A DNA stretch of 64,000 nucleotides from assembly GCA_965205055.1 (NCBI GenBank), contig OZ242030.1, positions 992,001-1,056,000 of the forward strand, in the 5' to 3' direction. Both the position numbers and the translations under genes were made by a program. Of the stretch, positions 40,277 through 49,470 are shown piece by piece. This DNA comes from CBDBBY01 sp965205055. GTDB taxonomy: Bacteria > Pseudomonadota > Alphaproteobacteria > Rhodobacterales > Rhodobacteraceae. Each line of letters starts with the position of its first letter. Position 1 is the stretch's first letter. The notes under the pieces are model-generated. The model was not told the DNA's origin and made no database searches. It saw only the letters and a list, made by a program, of their open reading frames with translations.

Positions 40277-42069
40277 TGGACGGCAGCAAGCCGGACGGAA
40301 AAACCGTCGCGGAACATATCGTCGATTTTCTTGAGCGTCGCGAGATTTCCCATGTGTTCGGCCTTTGCGGTCACACCAACATCGCGGTGCTCGCCGCCCT
40401 CGCAGAGAGCCCGATCGACTTCATCACTGTGCGTCACGAGCAGATCGCAAGCCATGCCGCTGATGCTTACGCCCGCGTGAAAGGGCGCGCGTCGGTGGTG
40501 CTGTCGCACCTATCTCCCGGGTTGACGAATTGCGCCACCGGCGTCGCGAATGCCGCGCTCGACTGCATTCCGATGGTGGTCATCGCAGGCGACATCCCGA
40601 CGCATTATTACGGCAAGCACCCGCATCAGGAGGTGAACCTGCATGCCGACGCGGCGCAGTGGGAAATCTACCGCCCCTTCGTCAAGCGCGCCTGGCGTGT
40701 GGACCGCGCCGATCTGATGGCGGGCATTCTCGAAAAGGCGTTTCATCTGGCCGAAAGCGGTCAACCCGGCCCGGTGCTCGTCAACGTGCCGATGGATGTT
40801 TTCAGCGAAGTGATCCCGTCCGACACCTTTGACCGCGTGGCGAAGAACACCCGAGCGCTCAAAAAGCCCTCCATTGAAGACGAAACTGCGCGCGACATTG
40901 TCGAGGCGCTTGCCACGTCGCAGAACCCGGTCGCCTATGTCGGCGGTGGCATCCTTCTGGCGCAAGCCAGCGAGGAGCTTCGCGAGTTTGTTGACCACAT
41001 GGGCTTGCCGATTGCGCATAGTCTCATGGGCAAGGGTGCGCTGCGCGACGACCACCCGCTGGTGATGGGCATGACCGGGTTCTGGGGCACATCGCTTGTC
41101 AACCAGACGTGCTTGAATGCCGACATCATTTTTGCCGTCGGCACCCGGTTCAAGGAAGCTGATTGCTCCAGCTGGTATCCCGGCTACACTTTCGACATCG
41201 GGGTCGAGGGCAATGACGCGAAGGTCATTCATATCGACATTGAACCTCAGGAAATCGGCCGCAACTACCCGACCGAGATCGGCGTGGTCGCAGATGCGAA
41301 AGCCGCTCTTCGCGTCCTGACCCGCTTGGCAAAAGAGATGTATCCGGACGGCTTCGCGCGGCCTGAGATGAAGGCCGAGATCGCCGCGTTCCGCGAGGCT
41401 TTCAAGGCATCAAACACCGAGATGCAGACCTCCAACGCCTTCCCGATGATGCCCGAGCGCATCCTCGCAGACGCCCGCACAGCATTGCCTGAGGACGCGA
41501 TCATCACGACGGACGTGGGCTGGAACAAGAACGGTGTCGGCCAGCAGTTCGATATCCTGACCCCAGGCTCGATCCTGACGCCCGGTGGATTTGCGACGAT
41601 GGGCTTCGGCCCTCCCGGTGCCATCGGTGCCAAACTGGCGGCCCCGGACCGCGTAGTCATCAGCCTTGTCGGCGACGGCGGCTTCGGTCAGAATCCTTCG
41701 GTGTTGGCCACCGCCGTCGAGCTGGACCTTGGCATCATCTGGCTGGTCATGAACAACAACGCCTTCGGCACAATCGCAGGGCTGCAAAAGGCGCACTACG
41801 GTCTGACCTACGGCACGACCTTCCCCGGCTCACCCGATGCACCTGCAAACGGTCCGGGCTATGCCGAGATCGCGCGGGCCTATGGGGCGGAGGGCGTTCG
41901 GATCAGCTCTGCAGATGATCTGCTCCCAGCCTTGCAGGCGGCCATCGCCAGCGGCAAGCCCTCCGTCCTTGACGTTCCGATGATCAACAACCCGACGCCG
42001 ACGACGGGCCACTGGAACATTTTGGATATCTACTCGCCTGACAAAGACGTCAGCCACGTCTCGACCTGA
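40276..42069 (+). CDS. thiamine-diphosphate-dependent enzyme (acetolactate synthase superfamily)
   Basis: 597 residues, ATG 40276 with GGGAGG upstream. The N-terminal Pyr domain has GLCGHTNIAVLAALAESPIDFITVRHEQIASHAADAY with the catalytic Glu (E55). The central domain is complete. The C-terminal PP domain has the TPP motif SLVGDGGFGQNPSV to VMNNNAFG. Such enzymes cleave or ligate next to a carbonyl; relatives include IolD, Xsc, oxalyl-CoA decarboxylase and acetolactate synthase. The sequence fits none of these exactly. In context it most likely makes the aldehyde consumed by the upstream dehydrogenase. Confidence 0.85.
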   Translation: MDGSKPDGKTVAEHIVDFLERREISHVFGLCGHTNIAVLAALAESPIDFITVRHEQIASHAADAYARVKGRASVVLSHLSPGLTNCATGVANAALDCIPMVVIAGDIPTHYYGKHPHQEVNLHADAAQWEIYRPFVKRAWRVDRADLMAGILEKAFHLAESGQPGPVLVNVPMDVFSEVIPSDTFDRVAKNTRALKKPSIEDETARDIVEALATSQNPVAYVGGGILLAQASEELREFVDHMGLPIAHSLMGKGALRDDHPLVMGMTGFWGTSLVNQTCLNADIIFAVGTRFKEADCSSWYPGYTFDIGVEGNDAKVIHIDIEPQEIGRNYPTEIGVVADAKAALRVLTRLAKEMYPDGFARPEMKAEIAAFREAFKASNTEMQTSNAFPMMPERILADARTALPEDAIITTDVGWNKNGVGQQFDILTPGSILTPGGFATMGFGPPGAIGAKLAAPDRVVISLVGDGGFGQNPSVLATAVELDLGIIWLVMNNNAFGTIAGLQKAHYGLTYGTTFPGSPDAPANGPGYAEIARAYGAEGVRISSADDLLPALQAAIASGKPSVLDVPMINNPTPTTGHWNILDIYSPDKDVSHVST

Positions 42070-42126
42070 ACCCCATCCGGACGCGGACATCATTCAGTGC
42101 CCCGTTCACGCCTTCAAGGAACGCCC

Positions 42127-42534
42127 ATGTTCAATTCGATTCTGATCCCCGTCGCCCTGGACCACGATGTTGATTTTACCTCCATCATCGCAACGGCGCG
42201 ACGGCTCCTTGCAGATGGTGGCAAAATGACGCTTGTTGCAGTCGTTGAAGACATCCCGGACTATGTCGCCGAATACGCCGCCGTCAAACCGGCCGAGCAT
42301 CTGCTTGAAGACATCAAGCAGCGTCTGCGCGCCCTGTCCAAGGAACAGGAAGATCTAGAAATCGCCGTGCTGTCAGGCAAGCCGGGCGTCGCAATCCCGG
42401 ATCTCGCATCCGAGACGAGCGCCGACTTGATTGTCATCAACTCGCATAAACCCGGCGTCGAAGACTACTTTCTCGGCTCAACAGCCTCGCGCGTCGTGCG
42501 GCGGTCTCACTGTGCCGTGCTTGTTTTGAGATAA
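42127..42534 (+). CDS. universal stress protein, UspA family
   Basis: 135 residues from ATG 42127 (MFNSILIPVALDHD), with AAGGA before it. One Usp domain, with the ATP-type loop VINSHKPGVEDYFLGSTASRVVRRSHCAVLVLR near the C-terminus, close to the Gx2Gx9GS pattern. Small Usp proteins often end catabolic operons and may bind nucleotides or modulate flux. Probably the last gene of the isomerase-ALDH-TPP transcript. Confidence 0.88.
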   Translation: MFNSILIPVALDHDVDFTSIIATARRLLADGGKMTLVAVVEDIPDYVAEYAAVKPAEHLLEDIKQRLRALSKEQEDLEIAVLSGKPGVAIPDLASETSADLIVINSHKPGVEDYFLGSTASRVVRRSHCAVLVLR

Positions 42535-42554
42535 GGTTTCCTTGGACCTTTCCA

Positions 42555-42797
42555 TTAGTGGTCTTTCGGGTAGGTGTGCATTGCCCATAAGGTAGTGTCC
42601 GCAAGAAAACCCTTCAAGCTCCGACTGCCGAAGGCACCGATCTTCGGTCGCGGCTGCGTTCGGCGCTCGCAGATGAACTCCGTCGCACCGGACCGCAAAA
42701 CCTTCCGGACCGTCGTGCGCGGCACACCCAAATCCCGGCTGATCCCCTTGATCGAAAGGCCCTGCCGTATCTTCCCGACCTCGTCCACTCCAAGCAT
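42555..42797 (-). pseudogene. IS21-family transposase (IstA) N-terminal fragment
   Basis: The minus-strand peptide MLGVDEVGKIRQGLSIKGI, then SRDLGVPRTTVRKVLRSG and a QPRPKIGAF stretch is the helix-turn-helix start of IS21 IstA proteins. It stops after 80 residues, so the catalytic DDE domain and the istB gene are gone. The region upstream of its start (about 42800-42900) contains a GTGCC/GGCAC inverted repeat and may be the remaining element end. It marks the junction between two accessory modules. Confidence 0.7.
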
Positions 42798-42905
42798 CCC
42801 CCGCCTCGCTCTTCCGAATCACCTAAAGAGCAGTTGAACACACATCGAAAGAGGATCAGATTTGAACGCTAATCGTGTGCCAATGGGGCACTTTTGCATG
42901 CCGAT

Positions 42906-44573
42906 TCACAAATCGCTTGCAAGACGGCTTTCGAGAAGCTCTCCGTGCTCTTTCAGAAGCGGATAGGCGATCATGGCGAACGCGGTGTTAAGCATCTTCA
43001 GGGATCTCAGAAGGTCTATGTGGATTGCGCTGGTTTCGATCGATTCGGGCTGTCCCTGACGCAGCCGGGTGAGGTGCTTGCGTTCCAGCGACTGTTCAAT
43101 GTCCCGGATCATTTCCTTCTGCTCGACAAGTTCGCGCGCGGCACCGATGTCTTCCGACATCAGAACGGCAATGCCCTGCTGGACATTCCTGAGGACCTGA
43201 TCGTAAAAATTCGTCAATTCGCGCCAGCCTTCGTCCGAAAAGCTGGTCTTTTCGATGTGCATTCTTCGCGCCAAACCGGTCATCTTTCGTGCGATGACGT
43301 CCGCACCGGAGTCGAGGTTCACCGCCACGTCCGCCAGATCGAAAGCGCGAGTTCCGGTATCTTCCTTGGGGTCGTTGCTTCTAATGCCGGAAAGATAGAC
43401 GCGCAAGTCGAGCGACATGCGGGATATGTCGCTTTGCTCCTTGCGTAGTCTTTGGACGATGGCGTCGTCGTAGCTGCCAAAAAGCTCCATGGCGTCGCGC
43501 AGCATGATCTCGATACGGTTCCCCATTTCGACCAACTCGCGCTGGGCGCAGGCAAAGGCGCGAGACGGCTGGTTCCGGACTGCGTGATCAAGCGCAGAAC
43601 GGCCGTTGCCTTTGGCTCCGGTGCCGCCGTTGCCGGCGATGACCAGTTTGGCAAGTTGCATCGACGGCGTCAGGATCAACATTCCGCCGAGCAGCAGCAC
43701 AAAGTTGAACGCGAGGTGAAGGTTGAGCACCTGTTGCTGCGCCGACACCCCCGGAATCACGACGCCGATGTCTATATGAAACAGCAGAGGAAGCGCGATG
43801 CAGGCTCCGCCGCCGCGCAAAATCAGATTGGCCAGAACGACCCGCCGAGCTGTGACCTCGGCATGAAGTGTCAGTGCAAACGCAATGAAGGCACCGCCCA
43901 AATTGGCCCCGAGAACCATTGCGAAAGCCGCCTGCAATGGAAGCAATTCCTGAGCCGCAAGCGTTGAGAAGAGAAGAACCGCGGCCACGCTGGAATGAAC
44001 AAGCCAGGCGAAAATGGCTGCAAGAACGAATGCCGTGATCAGGTCGCCCGAGAGATAAACCATGACCGACTTGGCCGCATCGCTGCCTGATAGGGGAGCG
44101 CTTGCCTCGCCGATCAGGTCGAGCGACAGAAAGATCAGCGCCAGCCCGATCAATATCCGCCCGATCTGGCGCAAGCTGCGTCGCGAACTGCGCAGGAAGA
44201 ACAGCACCCCGACCAGAAGTAGAATTGGGGTCAGCACCGATATGCGCGTCGTCAGGATCTGAACAACGATGGCCGAGCCGAGATCCGCGCCGAGGATAAT
44301 CGCAAGACCCGCCGTACCTCCGATTGTGCCGACAGCCATAAGCCCGGCCAGGAGCAACGCTACGGCTGTGGAACTTTGAAGAAGAACGGCGGCGGCCGCA
44401 CCAGTCGCCGCGGCAGAGATCCGATTGCTTGTCGAGCGTCGAAGCCAAATTCTGAGGTGACCGCCGAGGGCGCGTTTGAAACCAGTGCGCACAAGGCGAA
44501 CCGCCCAGATCAAAAGGGCGGCGGCGGCCGCAAGATTCAATGTGATAAGAACCGGGGATTGTTCCATAGCCAC
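42906..44573 (-). CDS. Na/Pi cotransporter family protein with PhoU-like tail
   Basis: 555 residues. Two inverted NaPi-cotransporter repeats in the membrane part, the first with the QSSTA motif (AAVLLQSSTAVALLLAGL), the second with a VHSSVAAVLLF variant. Typical GADLGSAIVVQIL and GANLGGAFIAF stretches follow each. The C-terminal 200 residues are helical and PhoU-like (RELVEMGNRIEIMLRDAMELF and similar). Such proteins move phosphate, often as low-affinity uptake or efflux. Last gene of the minus-strand operon, five bases after the phosphodiesterase; it may handle phosphate released by it. Confidence 0.87.
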   Translation of the reverse strand: MAMEQSPVLITLNLAAAAALLIWAVRLVRTGFKRALGGHLRIWLRRSTSNRISAAATGAAAAVLLQSSTAVALLLAGLMAVGTIGGTAGLAIILGADLGSAIVVQILTTRISVLTPILLLVGVLFFLRSSRRSLRQIGRILIGLALIFLSLDLIGEASAPLSGSDAAKSVMVYLSGDLITAFVLAAIFAWLVHSSVAAVLLFSTLAAQELLPLQAAFAMVLGANLGGAFIAFALTLHAEVTARRVVLANLILRGGGACIALPLLFHIDIGVVIPGVSAQQQVLNLHLAFNFVLLLGGMLILTPSMQLAKLVIAGNGGTGAKGNGRSALDHAVRNQPSRAFACAQRELVEMGNRIEIMLRDAMELFGSYDDAIVQRLRKEQSDISRMSLDLRVYLSGIRSNDPKEDTGTRAFDLADVAVNLDSGADVIARKMTGLARRMHIEKTSFSDEGWRELTNFYDQVLRNVQQGIAVLMSEDIGAARELVEQKEMIRDIEQSLERKHLTRLRQGQPESIETSAIHIDLLRSLKMLNTAFAMIAYPLLKEHGELLESRLASDL

Positions 44574-44578
44574 GTCGC

Positions 44579-45376
44579 CTAGAATGAAAAGGGGCCATCG
44601 GCAGGGTCAAGTGGTACGGCACTCCAAAGCCCATTGCGACCCGTGTCGATGACGGCGCAACCGACGGGGCCAGTAAAGAACCCCACCGGCGCATCCGTCC
44701 GCCGATCTAGCGCAAAGGCGCTGCAAATCGCCGGCGCCGTTGCCACGCGATGATGCTTGATCTGCCCGTGATGCACGCCGTGAACATGCCCAGCCAGCAG
44801 TGTGACGGAGTTTGGCACATCCGCCAGTACGGCATGCAGCGCGGAGGCATTTTTCAACCCGATGGCATCTATGAACCGGATGCCCGTATTGGTGGGTGGG
44901 TGATGCAACCCAACGACGACAGGGCCAGTTCCCGCATCGGCCAGGGCGTCGACAAGCAGATCCATGCTTTCGTCGCGAAGGAGACCGCCACCCTGACCCT
45001 CAACCAGCGTGTCGAGGCCAATGAGAAGGGTATCACCCACCGTCGTCGCCCAATCTATGAGGCCCGCCATCGGCATCTTGGCAATATCTGCAAAAGCCGC
45101 GCGCATCGGTTCGCGGGCGTCGTGGTTGCCGGGCACAACAAACAGCGGCAGTCCAAGCCGGTCCAGTTCCGCCCTCGCCAGTGCATAGCTGTCCGGGCTG
45201 CCATCGTCGCTGATGTCACCGGTGACCAGCACGGCGTCAAGCGGGTCGAGGGCAGCGCGCATCGCGATCAGCCGGTCTATCGCCGTCCTGAGAATGACGC
45301 GAGTATCAAGCACGCCCGAAGCGCGCGCGCTTTCTTTTACAACATGCGTGTCTGTCAACTGCAGAAAGCGTGCCAT
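44579..45376 (-). CDS. metallophosphodiesterase (GpdQ/CpdA-like)
   Basis: A 265-residue calcineurin-type binuclear metal enzyme. All motifs are seen: D9-x-H11 in LQLTDTHVV, GDISDDG, VPGNHDAREPMR, His in VVGLHHPPTN, and AGHVHGVHHG. Length and motif spacing match glycerophosphodiesterase GpdQ and 3',5'-cAMP phosphodiesterases. No signal peptide, so it is cytoplasmic and acts on imported diester. Three bases after the permease gene, in one operon with an importer; glycerophosphodiesters are the likely substrates, cyclic nucleotides an alternative. Confidence 0.88.
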   Translation of the reverse strand: MARFLQLTDTHVVKESARASGVLDTRVILRTAIDRLIAMRAALDPLDAVLVTGDISDDGSPDSYALARAELDRLGLPLFVVPGNHDAREPMRAAFADIAKMPMAGLIDWATTVGDTLLIGLDTLVEGQGGGLLRDESMDLLVDALADAGTGPVVVGLHHPPTNTGIRFIDAIGLKNASALHAVLADVPNSVTLLAGHVHGVHHGQIKHHRVATAPAICSAFALDRRTDAPVGFFTGPVGCAVIDTGRNGLWSAVPLDPADGPFSF

Positions 45377-45379
45377 TTC

Positions 45380-46189
45380 TCACTTGATCCCGGCACGCAG
45401 GAAGGCTTGTACAAACTGGCGCTGGAAGATCAGGAACGCGATGAGAAGCGGCGCCACAGACATCATCGTGGCTGCAGAGATTACGCTGATGTCCACACCG
45501 TTTTCCGGCGCGCCGAAGATCGACAGGCCCACGGTTAGCGGCCGCGTATCCGGCGAGTTGGTCACGATGAGCGGCCAGAGGAAGTTGTTCCAGTGTGTCG
45601 AGACCGAAACCAACGCATAGGCCAGGTATGTGGGACGCGCGAGCGGCACGTAGACACGCCAGAGAATGCCGAACCAGCCGCAGCCTTCGACCCGTGCCGC
45701 TTCGTGCAACTCGATTGGCACGCCCTTGAATGCCTGACGCATCAGGAAGATGCCGAAAGCCGAAGCCATGTAAGGCATCCCCACGCCAAGGATTGTATCG
45801 AACAGGCCCAACCGCGAGACCATCGCGTAGTTCTCCACGATCAACACTTCGGGCAGGATGAAAAGCTGCATCAGAACCAGGATGAACACGAAATCTCGGC
45901 CCGGAAACCGCACCTGTGCGAAAGCGAACCCGGCGAGCGTGGTGACAATGAACTGTCCGATCAGGATCACCGTCACTAGGAGAAAGGTGTTCACGAAATA
46001 TCTGAACCAAGGCGCTCCGTCCCAGGCGGTGCGAAAGTTTTCGAGTATCCAAGGTGAGGTGATGTTGAAGTTGACTGCATCCGAGGTGGAGTGAAAGGCC
46101 GCCCAAAAGGCAAAGACCAGCGGCGAGACCCAGATAACTGCAAGCAAAAGCGCGCCAAAGGCTTCGATATGCCGGGATAGGCCGCTCAT
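45380..46189 (-). CDS. ABC transporter permease, MalG/UgpE type
   Basis: 269 residues with six membrane helices. The EAA loop reads ELHEAARVEGCGWFGILWRVYVPLARP (about 160-186), the site that docks on the ATPase. Starts with ATG at 46189 overlapping the stop of the partner permease (ATGA). It belongs to the CUT1 carbohydrate/glycerophosphate importer class. Confidence 0.9.
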   Translation of the reverse strand: MSGLSRHIEAFGALLLAVIWVSPLVFAFWAAFHSTSDAVNFNITSPWILENFRTAWDGAPWFRYFVNTFLLVTVILIGQFIVTTLAGFAFAQVRFPGRDFVFILVLMQLFILPEVLIVENYAMVSRLGLFDTILGVGMPYMASAFGIFLMRQAFKGVPIELHEAARVEGCGWFGILWRVYVPLARPTYLAYALVSVSTHWNNFLWPLIVTNSPDTRPLTVGLSIFGAPENGVDISVISAATMMSVAPLLIAFLIFQRQFVQAFLRAGIK

Positions 46190-47079
46190 CGGTAATGGAT
46201 CCGCTTGTCGAGAATGGTGAATTTGATGCCTGCGACTACCCCCAGCGCGACGAGCACGAGTATTGTCATCGCCGCTGCATGCGGTGCGTCGAAAAAGGCA
46301 AATGCCATTTCCCAGATGTAATAGAGGATCAGTTTCGAGGCGTCGTTCGGCCCGCCTTTGGTCAGGATAAACAGGTGGTCAATCAGCTTCACTGAATTGA
46401 TCAATGCGTTGACCAGTATGAAGAGCGTGGTCGGCATCAAAAGCGGAAGCACGATGCGGCGGGTATAGGTCCAACGGCTGGCGCCTTCGATATCGGCGGC
46501 TTCCTTCAGGTCTTCAGGGATCGTTTGCAAGGCTGCGAGGTAGAAAATCATGAAAAACCCGGACTCTTTCCAAATCGTAACGATGATGACGGCCCAAAGC
46601 GCTGTTCCGGGCTGGCCAAGCCAGTTGACGCTTGGCAGTCCGAACAGGCTGCCGATCTGGTCCAGAACGCCAAGTCCCGGCGTGTAGAAGAACAACCAGA
46701 GGTTTGCAGCCGCGATCATCGGCAGAACGGTCGGCGTGAAATAGGCGGTGCGCACAAAACCGCGCGCCGGGATCTTGGAGTTTGCCCAAAGCGCCATGGC
46801 CAGGGCAATTGCGATCGAGATCGGGATGGTGGCGCCTGCATAGATCAGGTTATTGGTCACCGCTTTCCAAAATGTCGGGTCAGCAAAAAGGTCCGCATAG
46901 TTTTCACCTCCCACGTATTCGCTGGGTCGTCGCCGTGTGCGGCGGCTGAAAAGACTGGTCCAGAGTGTTGCGAGCGACGGGTAAAAGGCGAAGGTTGTCA
47001 GAAGGATCATCGCGGGAGACAGAAGTATCCAGCCATAGATCGCCTGTCGGCGACGCTCGATATTCAAACGTACAGCCAT
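46186..47079 (-). CDS. ABC transporter permease, MalF/UgpA type
   Basis: 297 residues, six helices after a basic N-terminus. The EAA loop is EDLKEAADIEGASRWTYTRRIVLPLLMP (about 192-219). It pairs with the MalG-type permease, with overlapping genes. Short for MalF but normal for UgpA-like members. It lies 55 bases downstream of the binding-protein gene. Confidence 0.9.
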   Translation of the reverse strand: MAVRLNIERRRQAIYGWILLSPAMILLTTFAFYPSLATLWTSLFSRRTRRRPSEYVGGENYADLFADPTFWKAVTNNLIYAGATIPISIAIALAMALWANSKIPARGFVRTAYFTPTVLPMIAAANLWLFFYTPGLGVLDQIGSLFGLPSVNWLGQPGTALWAVIIVTIWKESGFFMIFYLAALQTIPEDLKEAADIEGASRWTYTRRIVLPLLMPTTLFILVNALINSVKLIDHLFILTKGGPNDASKLILYYIWEMAFAFFDAPHAAAMTILVLVALGVVAGIKFTILDKRIHYR

Positions 47080-47134
47080 TCTGCGGGCCCGCGATGGAAC
47101 AGGCGCCCGGAACTGTCCGGACGCCCAAGGTTTT

Positions 47135-48391
47135 TTACTGGTAGTCGCGCAACAGACGGGCAGCCGCCGCCTGGGCCTCGGCCAAGGCGTCGGCGGGCGA
47201 TTTGGAGCCGGTCAACGCCGCTTGAATCGCGTTGTTCAGACCTTCGCGCACACGGGCGGTCTCGAAGGTCGAAAACTCGGCCACAGCGTTTTCAAGCTGG
47301 TTGCGTGCCACAAGTGCAGGCGGAAACTCCTCTGTGTAGGCCATCAGCGCTTCGGTTTCGTAGGCGGCTGGCGACACGCCCATATAGCCTGTCTTGATCG
47401 ACCAGGTCGCGGCCTGTTCGGGCGCGGTCATGAACTCGATCAGTTTGAGTGCTGCGGCTTTTTCCTCGGGCGATGTGTCCTTGAACACGTAGAAATTGCC
47501 GCCACCTGTTGGCGACCCTGGGCGCACATTGGCGGGAAGTTCCGCGACCCCGAAATCGAAGCTCGCGTTGTTCTTGACCGCCGTCAGGTTGCCAGTGGAA
47601 TGCCACATCATGGCCGTCTGCCCTTCAAGGAAGGCTTGGCGCAGCGTGCCCCATTCGACGGTCCCCGTGGGCATTATCCCGTGTTCCTGGCTTAGCGATA
47701 GCCAGAACGCCAGCGTATCGACCACCGCGTCGTCGTCGAAATAGGTTGTTAGCCCGTCATTTGACATCACTTCCTTGCCGTTTTGGATCGCCAGCGCCTG
47801 GAACATCCAGTAGGGATAGCCGGTTGACGGGATCATCAGGCCGTAGGTGCCGTCTTTGGTCAGCGCCTTGCCCATGCTGATCAGCTCGTCCCAAGTCGCG
47901 GGCGGGCTTTCAGGATCAAGCCCGGCCTCGCGGAACTTTTCCTTGTTGTAATACGCAACGATCGTCGAGCGCTGGAACGGAATGCCCCAGGTCTTGCCCT
48001 CGATCCGGCTGTTGGCCATGAGCGCCGGGTAAAAGCTATCAAGCCAGTCCGGATTGACGCCTTCAATATCCTCGAAGGCCACCACAAGATCCTGCTCGAT
48101 CAGGTCGTAGGCGTCGATCGAAAACATGACCGCGAGCTGCGCCGGTTCTCCCGAGGCCAGCGCCGAAAGCGCGCGGACTCGTGTGTCGTCATAGTTGCCC
48201 GAATAGATCGCGTCGACCTTGATGTCGGGGTTGGCGGCCTCAAAATCCGCGACGATGCCATCCACCACTTCGGTTAGCGCGCCGCCGACCGCAATCGGGT
48301 AGTACATCGTCAGTTCCGTTTCCGCCGCCGCCGATACGGCAAGCGCGGCCGCCGATACGGCGGCCAATTCGAGTTTCCTAAATGCGTTCAT
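47135..48391 (-). CDS. ABC transporter substrate-binding protein, UgpB-like
   Basis: 418 residues from ATG 48391 (MNAFRKLELAAVS), with GGGAG before it. A signal peptide of about 23 residues ends in SAAAETE. The mature protein has the extracellular-binding-protein-1 fold, with GIPFQRSTIVAYYNKEKFREAGLDPESPPATWDELISMGKAL as signature. It resembles glycerol-3-phosphate receptors (UgpB) in the YYNKEKFREAGL and MMWHSTGNL regions, but the ligand is not proven. The longer frame upstream has no homology. Confidence 0.88.
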   Translation of the reverse strand: MNAFRKLELAAVSAAALAVSAAAETELTMYYPIAVGGALTEVVDGIVADFEAANPDIKVDAIYSGNYDDTRVRALSALASGEPAQLAVMFSIDAYDLIEQDLVVAFEDIEGVNPDWLDSFYPALMANSRIEGKTWGIPFQRSTIVAYYNKEKFREAGLDPESPPATWDELISMGKALTKDGTYGLMIPSTGYPYWMFQALAIQNGKEVMSNDGLTTYFDDDAVVDTLAFWLSLSQEHGIMPTGTVEWGTLRQAFLEGQTAMMWHSTGNLTAVKNNASFDFGVAELPANVRPGSPTGGGNFYVFKDTSPEEKAAALKLIEFMTAPEQAATWSIKTGYMGVSPAAYETEALMAYTEEFPPALVARNQLENAVAEFSTFETARVREGLNNAIQAALTGSKSPADALAEAQAAAARLLRDYQ

Positions 48392-48420
48392 CTTTTTTCT
48401 CCCTAGATGTGCGATTGAGG

Positions 48421-49470
48421 TTAGTCTTGATTCGCAGGTTTCCCTGCTTGCGGCGCGAGCCTTCGGCCCGCAGAGTCGAAGAAATGCAGGTCGGCGTCGG
48501 CAAAGGATATTTCCATGTCCTCGCCCGTCGGAATGTGCCTGAGACCCGGCAGGCTGACGGTCAGTCCTGTGGCTGCAGGATGTGTCAGCCCGATGAAGGT
48601 TTCCGACCCCAGAAACTCGCATTCCGAGACCTTGCAGGTCAGTCGGCCCGCTCCGGCATCGGCCAACTGGACATTTTCGGCGCGAAGACCAATCCGGGCC
48701 GCGTCGGCAAAGCCGGGCAAGGCCGCCCCCTCGATCAGCGCCATCGGCGGCGCGCCGACAAATTCGGCAACGAAGGTATTTGCAGGTTTGTAGTAAAGCT
48801 CTTCCGGCGTGCCGGTCTGCTGAATGTGGCCGTCTTTCATCAAGACGACCATGTCAGCCATGCTCATGGCCTCGGTCTGGTCGTGGGTGACGTAGATCAC
48901 GGTGATCCCCAGATCGATCTGAAGTTTCTTGATGTCCTTGCGCACAGATGCGCGCAGCTTGGCGTCAAGATTCGAAAGCGGTTCATCCATCAAGCACAGC
49001 GGCTGATTTGCGACGATGGCGCGGGCAAGGGCGACGCGCTGCCGCTGGCCGCCCGACAATTCGCCGGGCTTTCGATTTTCGAAGCCCGTGAGCCCTGTAA
49101 TCTCAAGCGCGCGGGCCAGTTTCTTGCGCCGGTCCGCGGCGCCGACTTTGCGCACTTTCAACCCGAACACCACGTTCTCGGCCACGCTCAGGTGCGGGAA
49201 CAAAGCGTAGGACTGGAACACCATTGACAGATTGCGCTCGGAAGGCGCCGCTGTCGTCACGTCGCGCTCGTCGATTGTGATCCGGCCCTCGTCAGGTAGT
49301 TCCAATCCGGACAGCAGCCTTAGCGTCGTGGATTTCCCGCAGCCCGACGGTCCCAGCAGCGCGACGAAGGCACCGCGCCGGATCGACAGCGAAACGCCTT
49401 CGACTCCAAGATGGCCATTCCAACGCTTGGCGACGTTGTCGACGTGCACGAATGTGTCGATCGCGGTCAT
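48421..49470 (-). CDS. ABC transporter ATP-binding protein, UgpC/MalK type
   Basis: 349 residues. Walker A GPSGCGKST (about 39-47), Q-loop MVFQSYALFPH, signature LSGGQRQRVALARAI, Walker B PLCLMDEPLSNLD and switch His in VTHDQTEAMS. The C-terminal TOBE-type regulatory domain (about 240-349) places it with CUT1 importers. Its start overlaps the deoR stop (ATGA at 49467-49470), so regulator and importer are translated together. Confidence 0.93.
   Translation of the reverse strand: MTAIDTFVHVDNVAKRWNGHLGVEGVSLSIRRGAFVALLGPSGCGKSTTLRLLSGLELPDEGRITIDERDVTTAAPSERNLSMVFQSYALFPHLSVAENVVFGLKVRKVGAADRRKKLARALEITGLTGFENRKPGELSGGQRQRVALARAIVANQPLCLMDEPLSNLDAKLRASVRKDIKKLQIDLGITVIYVTHDQTEAMSMADMVVLMKDGHIQQTGTPEELYYKPANTFVAEFVGAPPMALIEGAALPGFADAARIGLRAENVQLADAGAGRLTCKVSECEFLGSETFIGLTHPAATGLTVSLPGLRHIPTGEDMEISFADADLHFFDSAGRRLAPQAGKPANQD

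Noticed and set aside
40276..42069. Assignment of the TPP enzyme as sulfoacetaldehyde acetyltransferase (Xsc) or as IolD
   Set aside because: The N-terminal GLCGHTNIAVLAAL and the overall pattern fit neither closely, and no pta, sulfite exporter or complete iol set is present.
42877..42895. GTGCC/GGCAC hairpin followed by TTTT as a terminator of the UspA operon
   Set aside because: The stem is only five base pairs and lies 340 bases from the stop codon inside an IS21 end, so it is as likely part of the element.
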